A stretch of 64,000 bases of DNA from Xylona heveae TC161 (taxonomy: Eukaryota; Ascomycota; Xylonomycetes; Xylonales; Xylonaceae), in assembly GCF_001619985.1 (NCBI RefSeq), contig NW_017264197.1:186001-250000 (forward strand), read 5' to 3'. The translations under genes were made by a program, and so were the position numbers. Shown here piece after piece: positions 20,602 through 33,721 of this stretch. Every line of letters starts with the position of its first letter. Positions within the stretch are counted from its first letter, which is position 1. The notes beneath the pieces were generated by a model that was not told the origin of the DNA, made no database searches, and was given only the letters and a program-made list of their open reading frames with translations.

Positions 20602-23600
20602 CTAAGCCATGGCGTTCAAAAAGGGACTGACGAGCAATTCCTCTGCACTGGGACGCTTTTCAAAATCAAGCTCAAAGGTACGACTCAAAAACTCCTTGCC
20701 TTCATCACTTGCTTCTTCGGGGAGGGTGGGGCTTGCAGTGCCACCGCCGATTTTGAAAATGGCTTGCAACTGAGAACAATCGGGAAAAGGGTGGGTGCCC
20801 GTGAACATTTCGACAATGAGGCAGCCTAAGCTCCAAATGTCGGCTTTACGGGTATACGAGGTCTGCTTGACGACTTCGGGCGCCATCCAGAAGACGGAAC
20901 CCTGTAGAGAGGGCCGGTGAGCGTGGCCCTGGCCGTTCTGGCTCAAGAGACTGGACGCTTCGACCTTCTTACTAATGCCGAAATCAGAAATTTTGATGCC
21001 GCCCTTGTTATCGACGAGGACGTTGGCGCCTTTGATGTCGCGGTGGATAATGTCGCGGCCGTGGAGGTAGGCCAGGCCGTTGAGAATCTGCCGGACAAAG
21101 TTTCGAATCAAGGGTTCGTGCAGAGCGCCGTACTGATTGAGCATGGCTGCGACTGAGCCGCCGGGTACGTATTCGAGGAAAATGTTGAGATGTTGTTCGT
21201 CCGAGCTGGAGCCGAGATATTGTACGATATTTGGGTGTTGCAGTTCCCTCAGTAGGCCGATTTCGTGTTTCAAAGCGCTGAGCATCGACTTCTTCTTGTT
21301 GTCGACTTGGTTTCCGGCATTGGATGGGAGCTCGACTTGCTTGACAGCCATGAGCTCGCCGGTGATGCAGTGCAAAGCGAGATACACACTGCCAAATGAA
21401 CCTTGTCCGATGAGCGCGCCTTTCATCCACTTGACGTTTTCCCAGGCATCCCCTTCGAGGAACCGCGTAAGCTCTTCATCAGGTTCTTCGCCGTCTTCGG
21501 CAATGGCCTGGCTGAGATGCTCGTTGAATGAGCCGGTGCCGCCGGCATCGGTGACGGGTGTGCTGCTGCCAGTTTCGTCAAAGTAACTCTGGAGTCCGGG
21601 GTGGCCCTCGGGATCTGTCACGGAAATGCTCGAGGCATCGGGGGCGCTGTCAAAGGATACATAGGACTTGCGGTTGGGTTCGATAGGTGACTCCTCTTGC
21701 AGAGGTTCAAGAGATGATGACGCGATGGAATCTCGGTAGGCGGTTTGCGGGAGGGCAATGCGAGAGACGGACAGCGGCCGCGGAGGCCGCTGGCCTTGGT
21801 TCGCCCCTGTCAACCAGGTATCGGCGATACTGGGCAAAGGAGGGGCGTCTTTGAGGCTTGAAACAAAGCTGAGGTTGCTGGCTACACTAAGCCGGTTGGT
21901 GGCTCGGCTCAGTCGGGCAGATCGTCGCATCGACATGCGAACCGTCCGGTCAATTTCTTCCTTGGGATGGTCGGGGAAATATGCAACTAGATCATTGCTG
22001 ATGAGCTCGCTCGGTGGACGCTGTCCAAAGAACTGCCTAATCATTCGTCCCCGTGGCGTGACCTCTGGCAGTTGCCTTGGCTTTTCCAGCTCATGTGCAG
22101 CTGACTTGACGTTTCGGCTTCGTTCTGCCGCAGCCAAGGCTGGCGGTAGCGGGTAGGATGCGGGAGAAAGAGGGTATTTCACAGCCTCCCAAGACTCGCC
22201 AGTAAGCTTCTGCACCTTTTGTTGGCTACGGGTACTATTGTTCGCAATTGCAATAGCGTAATTGCGTTCTGCTTCCTCAAGGGCAAGCTGCGCAGCAACC
22301 TGTAATTCCTCATCTTCTGGCTCTCCTGCATGAATCTTTCGTAAAATAAGGCGGTTTCGCTCATACCGCGAAAGGTCGCTGCAGATGCGAATCAGCTCTG
22401 ACTCGGGTATTCGTCGACAGTCCGAAGGATCGGGTGTCACGCCGCCAAGGACATAGAAGCAATAATTCCTTGTTTGATGCTCTGGCAGACCGAATTTTTT
22501 GAGTGTAGCACGCATGATGTCGTCTGTGGTCTTGCAGTTTTGGACTTTGACCACCTTTGTAAGACCTCCTGAGTAGATGACGCGTATAACGTGCTTATCA
22601 GGTGGCAGCCCTCCAAGGGTAAGTCCCTCAACTCCAGAGCCCTGCCGGCCGTGTGCGACACGCGCAGTTTGTGGAGCATCACCTGGCGTAGCGGGCCGCC
22701 TGCCTGACGTCGTGCTCGCACTGGAAGGATAACTGAAGTAGCCTGCAGCTTGTTCCCGCCTGGCACTCTCCATTGGACTCATTCCACCATATCGCTGGGC
22801 TCGCAGACCTCTGCCGCTTTCCAGGTCAGCAAGAGGTGAGCTTGGCCGCGAGGGAGAGCGGCTGATGCTGGATGGGATGGCTGGAGAAACGCTGTAGTCA
22901 TATCCACGTGTATAACCTCGACCAGCGCTTGAGTGAGTGCGTTCCTTGGTGGCATAGAGCGGACGGGGAGAGCTGGAGGGAGTAAATGCCGGGTTTTCTA
23001 GTGTCGCAAGAGAGTCCTGCAGTATGTTAGGTGAATCCTGCGCGGACGCAATGATTAGCGTTGCAAACTCACTCTATTCCGCTTCTTTTGGCTTGGAATG
23101 TTTTTCCGCAGAGCTTTGATCGCAACGTTGATGCGGACTCGATCGCCAATCTTCTTGATCCCCAAGTCCTTGAGTACAGACTGATCGCATTCTAAAAGAG
23201 TCTCCCCGTTTATGTGATTTCCTTTTTGAATAAAGCAAGTTAGCCAACCCGTGCTCCAGATGTCTGAGCCGAAGCAAACAGTGAGTCTTTAGGGAAAGAT
23301 GAGGAACATACCTCTAAATAATTGCTCGTATTGAGGGCAGTTGATGCTTCGCAGCCACTCTCCGACACGCCTCTCGTCCCAATTGCTAGCCGTACAAATC
23401 AGCGAATAGCTCTACATGGCTTTCCAACAAGCTTGATTCTGCGAAGTTTCAAATTGCCTTTCTGTGGGCAACGTACCGTACGTAGTCTGGACCATCGTAT
23501 ACACTGTCTGAAAATTCCGATTCCGTCGGACTAGAGAAAACTTCATGATTCGTAGCGCCCATAGCAGGTGTCCGGTAACTCGAGACGCCAGCGGAATGCG

Positions 23601-23673
23601 ATGCAGGTAAAATGGACTGTGACGCTGGCAGGCTGCCCAACCCAGCGGCATGCGGTGATCGTGAGGCCAACAT
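20602..23673 (-). CDS. ste11: MAPKKK Ste11 (pheromone/filamentation MAP kinase cascade)
   Basis: Top kinase of the Ste11-Ste7-Fus3/Kss1-type cascade that governs mating, appressorium or hyphal fusion responses in filamentous ascomycetes. Four exons, 944 residues: 23673-23477, 23385-23312, 23221-23073, 23016-20602. A SAM domain spans about 67-135 (NWDERRVGEWLRSINCPQYE, NGETLLECDQSVLKDLGI), the surface that binds Ste50. A Ras-binding domain lies near 280-350 (HVIRVIYSGGLTKVVKV). The kinase domain occupies about 671-940: GALIGQGSFGSVYLA, MAVKQVEL, IIHRDIKGANVLVD, ISDFGISKK, WMAPEVVKQ; it ends only a few residues before the stop, as usual for Ste11. The central segment is Ser-rich with TP/SP sites. 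Exon 1 uses the inner of two nested GT donors (GTACGT), the only one that keeps frame. Confidence 0.95.
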
Positions 23674-26020
23674 GATGCCCAACTAACTGGCGTATTGCTT
23701 CCCCTAGGAACGCTTTGCTAAATTATGTTCTGTACGAACCTCTTCCCAGACTGAACGCAGCGTGAAAAAGAAACTGCCTGCAAGTTTCAATACGACCCTT
23801 TGTGTGCTAAGTCATCAATATCTCGGAAGAATTAAGCTTTAAGGCAATGGAATTATCGGCATTAGGCGTCTTTTGACGACGGTTGGAGCAAGAAACGGAA
23901 TCGTATCTCCGCTATAGATCGCTCGCTGAAGGTTCGTGGCCTTCGCCCCGCTTCAACGGAAATAGATGGAACAAAACAAGGCAATAGGCGGATTTCGAGA
24001 CGTGCACGAGCCAGCCGTGCAGATGGATGATCGGTCAGGTTCAGATTCAGCGACGAAGGTAGAGCAACGATGCGAGGTGTCGGAGAACGGCACAGAAGGT
24101 GAAACGAAACGGAGGAGCCGGGCTGATGTTGTCTGTTTTGGTGGGGAAAGCACCAAGTTGAAGAGAAATCAAGTCGCAGATCCAGCGTCAGAGCTTGGCA
24201 TGGCTCAAATCATCTTCCAGTACTCTAGCAAGTGACTGTACGGTGATTAATGATCGTCGTGTTGATCTTAGTGAGGAGAGAGAGAAGAGGGTATAACACT
24301 CTAAACGCTCCCCGTGGGGTGTGATCCAGCGTTCCTTCGAATATGCACGGAGAGTTACGCTGGAACGTTGTCCAATGTCCTTGGAGCACACTGCAGACGT
24401 TTGAAATCAGGATCGAAAGCTGCAGAGGGAAGAGGGTTGCAGGAAATAATGGTCTTGAAGAGGGTGGGATCTACGGTCCGAAAAGATTCATGTTACAACG
24501 TTCCCTTCACTACTACTAAGGTACAGACAATAAGTTACATAGAAGGTGTGTACACAGGGAATCCCATTCTAGCAGCCCAAGGGCGTCAAGCGAAAGGGAC
24601 CGGGGGTTTCCCCTTCAGCGGGCAGCCATGTGGAGACCAATAATGGCACGATATTACGGTAAGATACAAGCCTGAAACTTGCTCTCGCTCGGCCCCATTT
24701 CAGGCCCCGTCTCTGGTAAGAAATTCCTCCCTTTTCTTGCCTCTTTCTGATGCCCTATTCTGTACTTATCGTAGTACTTCATGGCCTCTCGCGCTAACAT
24801 TTCTCACAAGCGCGCCGGTCTTTCGGGGAATCTGAATCTTTGCTCCTTAGCATCGCCAACGGCCGGTCAAAAAGTGGTCATCGACTGGTGGGCGGCCATC
24901 GGTCTTTTTTTATCCACATGCTCCGATTCAAGACAAGGGGTTGAACCACTGAAACTATCTGCGACCGTAATCATCATTCATATATCAGAAGCACTGAGGC
25001 ATATTCACTAGGGAAAGGAATCGACCCGAAAAATAAAGTAAATCACATGGAAGCAGCAATTATACCTACATTCCGGCAGCTCCGATGCTTCCCCCTGTTC
25101 ATCATTATCATCTTCTTCTTCATCAATTCAGTATATTGGTCAATCTGAAGCAAACTTGGCACTGCGAGTGTCAAGGTTCTTGACGGGTGGAAAGACGGAG
25201 CGGCCAGGTGCAGTGCAGCAGTACTGTTCAGTACACTGCCTAGTTCAGCAGAGTACCGTGCAGGCCCACCAAAGGGAGAGTTCCCAGATGACTGCTGTCA
25301 GTCTGAGTCTGAATCAAAGCCCGTGTCGTTTGAAGACTAAACCAATCCCATGTCAAGTTTCCGTTGCCTGAGACGCCCCGGTCCGACCTACCGTCGCACG
25401 AGGGCGTAATCGACCGTCTAATCGGATCACGTAAAACGCAAGGTCATTCTTAGCATCCCTCAAAAAGGAAACAAGTCGCGGAGCTCGGGCATGTACACGT
25501 TACGTATGTGCAAAGAGCAGCCTGGTCCCAAAGGTCAGCCCGCGGACAGAGAGATGAGCACATATTCCAAGGATCAGGGACGGAATGCAAGATAAAATCT
25601 CCGTGACAAAAATTTATATCTGTAATAAAATTTGTCAAGTTGCGATGAGAAATGCATCTATTTTTCTTGTCTTGTCTTGGCTCGGGAGTATTTGTTTCAT
25701 CTTCTTGACTTTCTTACTCGGCTGACGTCTGTGGGTGAGACAATGGTACGGTTGCGTAGATGATCTTCTTGCGTAGAAAGATGATGCAGTCGACCGCAAC
25801 GCCCAGAAGTGCAAATCAGTACGGAAGGCTGAAAGGTCCATTGACGTCACCACCAGAGAGTACATCGCATGTAGCTCGGGACCTCCGACGTGGGATGGTG
25901 CTCCAAAGCTCGAGAGCTTTCACGCAGTTCTTTATACGTCAAGCCGGCTGGCTTGATATATTCTGGGGACGTGCTTTTTGGTATAGGCGATGATCTGAGA
26001 AATTTCCAAGACTCCGCGAC
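23674..26020. promoter_or_regulatory. Long divergent spacer between ste11 and vps18
   Basis: The 2.35 kb contains the promoters of both flanking genes. I looked for a gene between them and found none I can support. The best frame, 89 codons at 23966-24235 (+), has no recognisable motif. Other frames (24314-24643, 24781-25011, 25156-25371) overlap or lack signals. Ste11 regulation by a large upstream region is plausible, but that is inference. Confidence 0.45.
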
Positions 26021-29000
26021 ATGGCCCTCGACCCCTCCAGCGGCTATGTTGCTGCGAGCAACTTGCAAGATCTCGGCGAAGTTTCCCTGCCTATATTCAA
26101 CGTTGAAAGGGTTCCATTTCAGTTTGCTATTTCCTCCGATTTTGTCGCCGCTCAAGTAGCCAATAATGTTTTGGTGCTTGCCCTTTCAACGGGGCGGATC
26201 TTGAGAATTGATCTCGATCATGCTGAAGACGTGGATGGTGCGCCTAAGAAGCTTTCATGCAGCATTTAATTGAACCGAAATGAGCGATTGAGCTAATCAA
26301 ATTGAAAATGGCAGATATCGACCTTCCAAAGCGCTCGTCGGAGATTGGCATAATCAGGCGCATGTTCCTGGACCCTACAGCGTCTCACTTGATAATTTCA
26401 ACAACACTTGGAGAGAACTTTTACCTGCATACACAGTCAAGACAGCCCAAGGCACTTTCCCGACTCAAAGGGACTCTTGAGAGCGTTGCATGGAATCCCT
26501 CCGAGCCGACTGCCTCGACGCGAGAAATTCTGGTCGGTACGACAGACGGAAACATATATGAGGTCTACATTGAGCCGTCTACCGAATTTTACCGCAGAGA
26601 AGAGAAATACCTGAAGGCTGTTTATAAGACTACGGAAGGCCCCGTCACGGGACTTTGGGTTCAATCTGTCGATGGCAAACCAGATCTTCGGAGAGTGCTT
26701 GTAGCCACGCCTGAAAGCATATCTCACTTTATTGGACGCATCGGAAGACATGGACACGAAGGGGGCGGCTCTGTTTTTACGAGACTATTTGAAACCGAGA
26801 CGCCCACACGACATGATATTTCCAGGGTCGGCGATGCGCCGCTGGCGAAGCTAGTCATTTCCCCTGAGCCGGTTGATGATGGTGGGGCTGATGTTTTCAA
26901 CTCGGATCGTGTTTTTGCTTGGCTTTCGTCTCAGGGTGTGTTTTACGGCAAGCTTTCCGATGGCTCCTCTGCACCAGGTAGTAGAAGCAATGTCTTCCAG
27001 GATTCAAAGCTTTTACCACGCTCGCAGTTGCCTGCATCGGAATCGAATGGTGGACGGCGCAAGGCGTCGGCGGAGCCGATTGCTTCAATTGCGCTGACAC
27101 AATGGCACATTCTGAATCTTATCGAAGGAAGAGTTGTGGCGGTCAACAGGCTGGACGAGTCAACTGTGTATGATCAAGTTATGCTCGAGGCTGGACAAAG
27201 TATTATTGGAGTTGAAGCCGACCTCAAGAAGAATACATTTTGGGTTTTTACAAACCGGGAAATCTTCGAGGTTGTTGTCACTGACGAGGATCGAGACGTG
27301 TGGAAAGTCATGCTGAAGGATCAGCAATTTGATGCAGCGCTGCACTATGCGAGAACCACTGCGCAGAAAGACGCCGTAGCAACGGCGTCTGGAGACTATC
27401 TCGTAAGTCGAGGAAAATTCATGGAGGCTGCTGGAATATATGGCAAAAGCAACAAGCCTTTTGAAGAGGTTGCATTGATATTTATCGATCATGGCGAGCA
27501 AGATTCGTTGCGAAAATATCTCTTGACCAAGCTCTCGGGCTTTAAGAAATCCTCGATAATGCAGCGGGTCATGGTTGCTAGCTGGCTTGTCGAGGTTTTC
27601 ATGTCCAAACTAAATGCGCTTGATGACACAATCACAACAAAGGCCGAGCTGTCAGAGAACACCAATACAGCCGAAACCAAGACACAGCTTTCGCAGCTGC
27701 GAACGGAATTCCAAGAGTTTGTCACCAAGTACAAATCTGATCTTGACCGCAAGACGGCCTACGACATTATCAGTAGCCATGGCCGCGAAGAGGAGCTTCT
27801 CTTCTATGCCTCTACGGTCAACGACTACAACTACGTTCTTGCCTACTGGGTGCAACGGGAAAAGTGGGCAGAAGCTTTGACGGTGTTGAAGAAACAGACA
27901 GATCCCGACATCTTTTACAAGTACAGCAGCGTCCTGATGAAAAACGCATCTGTGGAATTCATTGATATCCTCATGCGACAAAACAACCTCGATCCGCGAA
28001 AACTCATTCCCGCCCTTCTCAACTACAATAAGGATGTCAAAGTTTCCATCAATCAGGTATCATTCGACATCATCCTCCTCCTCCTCCCTCTCCTTCTCAA
28101 TCGCTAACAGAATCCTTCCTTCCAGAACCAAGCAATACGTTACCTTCTCTTTGTCATCAATCAGCACCGGTCGACCGACTCCGCCGTTCACAACACGCTC
28201 ATCTCCATCTACGCTTCTCACCCATCTCGCGACGAGTCCGCCCTTCTATCATACCTCGAATCCCAATCCCAGCAGCACGAGCGGCGGTACGACGCCGATT
28301 TCGCTCTCAGACTATGCATCGAGCACAAGCGCGTCCAAAGCTGCGTCCACATCTACAGCTCCATGGGGCAGTACTTACAAGCCGTCGAGCTGGCACTCAA
28401 CCACGGCGAAATCGACCTTGCCAGCGTCGTCGCCGACCAACCAGACACTAACCCAGCATTGCGGAAAAAGCTCTGGCTAGCCGTCGCGAAGAAAGTCATT
28501 TCCCAAAGCGACGGAATCAAAACGGCAATCGAGTTCCTCAAGCGATGCGAGCTACTCCGCATCGAAGACCTCATTCCTTTCTTCCCGGACTTTGTCGTCA
28601 TCGACGACTTTAAAGAGGAAATATGTACCGCCCTCGAAGACTACTCGCGCCATATCGATATCCTGCGCAAGGAAATGGACGAGAGCGCCAGCACAGCGTC
28701 CAATATCAAGGCCGATATCCGCGCCCTCGATCGCCGCTATGCCATTGTCGAGCCCGGCGAGAAATGTTATATCTGCCAATACCCCTTGCTCACGCGCCAG
28801 TTTTTTGTCTTTCCGTGCCAACATGCCTTTCACAGCGACTGTCTCGCCAAGCGCGTCGTCGACTTGTCGGGTGTCAGTAAAGGCCGTCGTGTACGTGAGC
28901 TGCAGGCAGAAGTCTCCCGCGGAGTCGCCGGGCCGAAACGTGAGCGCGCAATGAAGGAGCTTGAGAATCATATTGCTTCTGCTTGGTACGTATTTCTTTT

Positions 29001-29394
29001 TACTTATTACATTTATTCCCTATTACGTTGATTATATTGATTCTCTTTTACGTTGATTACATTTATTCCTCTTTACATTGATTACATTCATTGCGTTTAT
29101 TACATTCATCGCATTCATTCCCTTCATTCCGTTTCTCACCTCTGTTACATCAATTCCCTTTGTCAAATCATCTGTACTCCATCCATTTTGCTTTTGTCAT
29201 TGTACCGTATCTACGCATTACCGTCCTTGTATATCAACCGACTCAACGATCCTCATCCCATGCAAAATATACATCTCCTCACTAACACGAAAATTTTCAC
29301 ACAAATTAGTATCCTCTGCAGCGAATACGCCATCAAACTCATCGACGAACCGTTTATTACTCCCGCCGATGACCGGAATGAGTGGGCTCTTTAG
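26021..29394 (+). CDS. vps18: Vacuolar sorting protein Vps18/Pep3 (HOPS/CORVET core)
   Basis: Core subunit of the HOPS and CORVET tethers that drive endosome and vacuole fusion. Four exons, 967 residues: 26021-26237, 26315-28056, 28126-28985, 29310-29394. The N-terminal beta-propeller begins VERVPFQFAISSDFVAAQVANN and continues through LPKRSSEIGIIRRMFLDPTASHLIIS. The clathrin-heavy-chain-like helical repeats fill residues about 400-850. A C-terminal RING-H2-like finger reads EKCYICQYPLL, FPCQHAFHSDC, then CILCSEYAIKLID. The final Cys pair and the ending EWAL are encoded by the last 85-nt exon, after a 324-nt intron that is large for this gene. Both the exon and its frame agree with the family ending. 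Length matches fungal Vps18. Confidence 0.95.
28986..29309 (+). repeat. Long repeat-bearing last intron of vps18
   Basis: A 324-nt intron with donor GTACGT and acceptor AAATTAG. Its first half (about 29000-29135) is built of degenerate units resembling TTGATTACATTTATTC. The plus strand is pyrimidine-rich throughout. Sibling introns in the gene are only 77 and 69 nt. Confidence 0.7.
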
Positions 29395-30781
29395 TCACTT
29401 TTTCCTTCTTCCTTTTGATATCTTATTTGTACACTACTTTCCTTTTCCTTTGATATCTTGTACACTACTTTTTCTTTTGTCATATTACTCCAGCAGCACA
29501 AAGCAGCGGGCGTTGACCTTTTCCTCCATCTTTCCTTTCGCATCTTCTATATTCCACTTCTATTTTCCATTTCCTCCCGACATCCCCCTATCGGTATACC
29601 GTCATATCATATCATATATCGTCTCGTCTCATCTCATACCGTACTATACCGTACTGTACAGTATCATACCCTCCAGCTACACTTAAAGTTCTTAATCAGA
29701 CTCATACTCATACTCATCATCAACATGCATCATCGTCTTCATTAAATCCGCGGGTACCTTTCGCCTGGGCCTGGCCTGGACCAAAGTACTCTAATGCATT
29801 CCCTGTTCTACGACCACGCATCATAAAAAATCTTCTCTATCCGAAGTAAAATAGTAAATGGGCAATCAATTGAAATTTAAATTTTAAAAGACATGGTAGC
29901 TTGAATGACTGCGGGAGTACATATAAAGGCAATAAAGCACAATGTGGCAAGAAACGACGATGACGGTAACGACAAAGGGTAGGAAGAGATGTTGAAGATG
30001 AAGATGAAGATGAAGATGAGATGGCAAATGATAAGCGAAAAAAGACAAATGATGATGAGGCAACAAAGTTTCTGACAAGCCAGTTTCATTGCGGCTGGAT
30101 AGTGCAAATAACGAGCAGTTTTGAACCCTGCGTTCATCACAACCCACGTGTGCACATCTAAGACATGCAGGACGCGACAGGAGACACAAATTGGGGCGGA
30201 ATCCAGACGTTTCTTCAACATTCAGGAACCACGGTGGTCCTGCGTCGGGCACTACATCAACGCCCGCAACTGATTGCTTTCGGGACTGCAAGTGATACAA
30301 TTTCGAAGTGGAGTGTCATTAGGAGATATGTTTCCTTCCTCAACCCGTAAGCTTCCGTGGTGGGCCGCAAATTATTCTTTGTCCTTCTGCGTTTAGCGAA
30401 TTTTTGAGGCTCTCATCTTTACCCCTTCCCAACTCTATGGATCAAGTACAAATCTGAATCCCCTCGGCTTCCTTTCATTTCGTTGAGAATTTGGTCTTGC
30501 CGAATATATTCTTGATCATATCAAGTTTGACTCCCACGAAGTTTTTCCGTGATGGCCAAGGACGATCTGGACCAGATTTAGTAGACTTTTGCAACCGTTG
30601 GTCTGTACGTTGGGAGCAAACTTGGGTGCCTGAAAGATGAGCGGAACATTGATCCACCGTAAAAAGACAATGCATCTTGGAATGTTGGACGGTTCCACGA
30701 TCCGTAGAGGCAAACCGCAATTATCAGATCCGGCGCACATAGCAATTAAGACGTCAAGCATTTGGCCTACTACGCCTGAAA
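29395..30781. other. Convergent spacer between vps18 and the Est1-type gene
   Basis: About 1.4 kb. The left part is T-rich with short ATCAT/CATAC words (29595-29720). The segment at 29985-30020 is GAAGAT/GATGAA-rich. No coding region is supported; an exon extending the Est1-type protein beyond 30782 is possible but not evident. Confidence 0.5.
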
Positions 30782-33721
30782 TCAACCCGCTCCATGTCCA
30801 CTGCGAGGGCCATGCGGGGGCGTGAATCCCATATTAGGCGTCGGAATGCCATGCTCAAAGGGGCCGGGAACAGTCCACTGGCCAGAGCCAAAAGAGAGAG
30901 GGCTGGTAAGCGCATTACTGGCTCGTCCGCCAAAGTTATCCAAAGCGCTCATCCCAGAAAATGCGCCATTGCCGATTCCCACACCGTCCCTGCCAACTCC
31001 GAGTCCTGTGGCAACCCCATTAGGATGGGCGACCGACGATCCAGGACGCGGCGCAGGGGTTTGGGATCGGTCCATTTGCCAAATACTAGTCGGACTAGAC
31101 ATTATGCCGTTACTCGAAGGTCGCGGGAGAGGCTGTGACTGCCACGGCGGAAATTGATATCCTGCTCCTTGCACGGGGAATTGGCGTTGGGGTGACGGGG
31201 CGGTGGAGGGGTGCGCAGTCAATGGCGTGGTGGGCCAGTAACTCGACACGGATGCTCTAGGAGTACCAAGCCCAGGAGGAGGATGCGGCGGCTGCGACGA
31301 TTGCGGTGAGTAAGCCTGAACCATTTGAACAAGCTCACGAGCCGTCAGCGGACCAGCCTTTCCGAATGGAGTGGTGGATTCGTCCGGGTGTTGGTGATAT
31401 TCTGGAAAGGCATGAGCTGGCGGGGTTGGGGGGCCAGCGGTTTGGTGGAAAGCGTCGTGGCTTTTGGAGTAGAGGTTTTGTGAGCTCGGATTATGGGAGG
31501 ATACGTTCGTAGGCGAGTCAGTAGGGTCAGGTCCGACGAGTGAATCAACCATCCGGTTCATGTCAGTACTCATGGATATGGAGGCAGCTGATTCAGAAGG
31601 ATCGACTTCTTCATTCGCCGCGAGACCGGCGCTCTCTTCCTCATCCGTGGTAAGCTTGTGCCCGTCCGGTTGCTCAATTTCCGGGAAATCGAGAGGAATG
31701 ACAGGGGGCGTTGCTTGCTTTTCTCGGGGACTGGCAAGAGCCTCTGAAGGAATACCCTCTTCCTGATAAATGAATCTTCCGCCTTCTACAAGCGCGAGCG
31801 GAATTGAATCTTCAAGTTGGAGCTCCAAGCCATCAATCAGTAGATCTCGAACCCGTGCAAGCATTTCTAAATTGGGGTGGTAACGTTCAACGCCAGTGTC
31901 GTGCATGGTCGGCTTCTTATTTTGCGCATTGTAATACCTCTTCCTAACTCGTTCGGAGAAGAAAGGAGTAAAGCCGACGGTATCTTCATCTTCCTCCAAC
32001 AGGTACTCAACATTAGGGAGTTCGGAGACCGGAAAGGTGCCGGCAAGTAAGGTAAGACTCGTGGCGTATATTTTCCACATCTCTTTTATTTGGATCCCCA
32101 AGGGGGAATCAGGACTCTGTGCAACCAGGATCGGTGCGTTGATTCGAAGCCAAGAGCTGTAATGTCTCAAGCCAGGAAGGATGCGCCGTGTCACAGCTGT
32201 CACCCTGTCGGAACCACTGATATGACCACGATTGTCGTCATTGTCATTGCTGATAAATCTTTCCAGCTCTGGCTCAAGCACTCGAAGCAAGGTAAAAAAT
32301 GTCTTCACGTTGAGTCGTAAAAAGAAGAGCAGAGCCTGTAGACTCTCATTGGACTTGGTGTCATCTGGAAAACATGTCAGCAAACTGTGGATCAGCACAG
32401 TAGTATTGATGAGGGAAACAAAAAAGAATAAGCCCTACCTCGAATGCGTACACCAGCAAAATATTCTGCTGCAATATTGATGAGCGAAAACCTTTGAAGT
32501 GCGCCCTCTAGCGATCGCTCCTTCAAGTCAACCGCCAATTGGCTAAGGACTTCGTTTTCGAGCTCATCATGCTCGGAAAAGTCGACGCCATTGTAACATT
32601 TTGCATGGAGACGAACAAACCATGTCAAGAGCGTCTGCCGTGCAGAATTGGCATTGTGTGCTGGTGTATTTACAACGAGTTCACCCTTGCTCCACGCGGT
32701 CAGAATCTTCTTAAATTCAATCTCGAGATTTGCTTTGGCGGTCGGAAAAGGCTCCTCAACTGTCAATGCTCGATAAAGGTGGTAGACGACGCGGAGATGA
32801 TTTCCATCAGTGAGCGCAATGACGGCCAGTTGATTGTGCGGTGCTCCAGAGGCCGGATAGATTGCACCTGCCAAGTCGTAGTAGCCAATAGCTGGACCCC
32901 AGTTGCGATCTTTGGAAACCAGCTCGGTCTCTCTGTACCTTGATAGATCGCCGAGACGCACAAGAGTCTGATGACAGGACAAAAGCACCAAATGTCTCAC
33001 TCGGTCCGTTGCGTGAGATCCATCACCCGCGTGACCTAGAGTTATATTAGTGTCTCTGATATAGGATTATTCCCGAACGACGTATGCAGCAGACCTTCAA
33101 GGTTAAACTTGCGCGCCACATGCACAAGCTCGGGGATACCTCCGAAACGGGTGGCAAGCTGCTGAATATATCCTCTGTAAAAGCGCTGGCTCTCCTTGAT
33201 AAAGTCGAGATAGCGTTTTGCCGTCTTACGCTTTTCCACAGGCTTCTTCTTCCCTTCATCGGTTCGGAACTAGTGGCCGAACTCACGAGTCAGTACGAAA
33301 AAAATGTTCCCTCGAGATCTATATTTTCCTGGGATCATATGAACCACTTACGCGGCTGAGGAATTTGCGAAAACGATTGTTTATTTTACCGTGTACATCC
33401 CAGAGCCTGCCTTCAATTTGCTTATTCGTTGCAAATTCAAAATCGAGAAAGATAACGCTCTGACATGCGGTACGGTATCTGTTCAAGCCAGTAAGTGGGG
33501 TGTTGCTTGGATGCTGAAATGATTCAGTACATACTGCGGAGTCAACTGATCAATATCTGCGAAGTCGGGGTCTTTCTCGGCCAGCTTCGCCAGGAGTTCC
33601 TTCTCAGTGCGCTGGGCAAACCTGTTCCCCTCCATCAGTTTGATGCTTTTTTTTTCTTGCTTGTCGATGATGACATGGCCGTCATCACTCACCTCCATGC
33701 TTGGTCCACAGGAGAGGCCAT
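30782..33721 (-). CDS. Est1/Ebs1/SMG7-type protein (telomerase or mRNA decay factor)
   Basis: Six exons, 865 residues: 33721-33693, 33621-33535, 33478-33352, 33269-33095, 33035-32439, 32364-30782. It begins MASPVDQAWRFAQRTEKELL. The Est1 14-3-3/TPR-like region is visible at about 40-200: QYRTACQSVIFLDFEFA, HGKINNRFRKFLSRF, SQRFYRGYIQQLATRFGG, CHQTLVRLGDLSRYRE. The Est1-type DNA/RNA-binding region follows (GPAIGYYDLAGAIYPASGAPHNQLA, RLHAKCYNG, ESLQALLFFLRL) to about residue 520. The last 300 residues are a Pro/Ser-rich disordered tail. No PIN nuclease domain is present, so it is of the Ebs1/SMG7/Est1 kind rather than SMG5/6. Whether it serves telomerase or nonsense-mediated decay cannot be read from sequence. 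Exon 4 uses an unusual GTCTGC donor but frame and family alignment require it. Confidence 0.88.

Noticed and set aside
23457-23476. 20-nt intron GTACGGTACGTTGCCCACAG-like reading in ste11 exon 1
   Set aside because: Too short for a spliceosomal intron and it breaks the SAM-domain frame; the longer intron ending in GCTAG fits.
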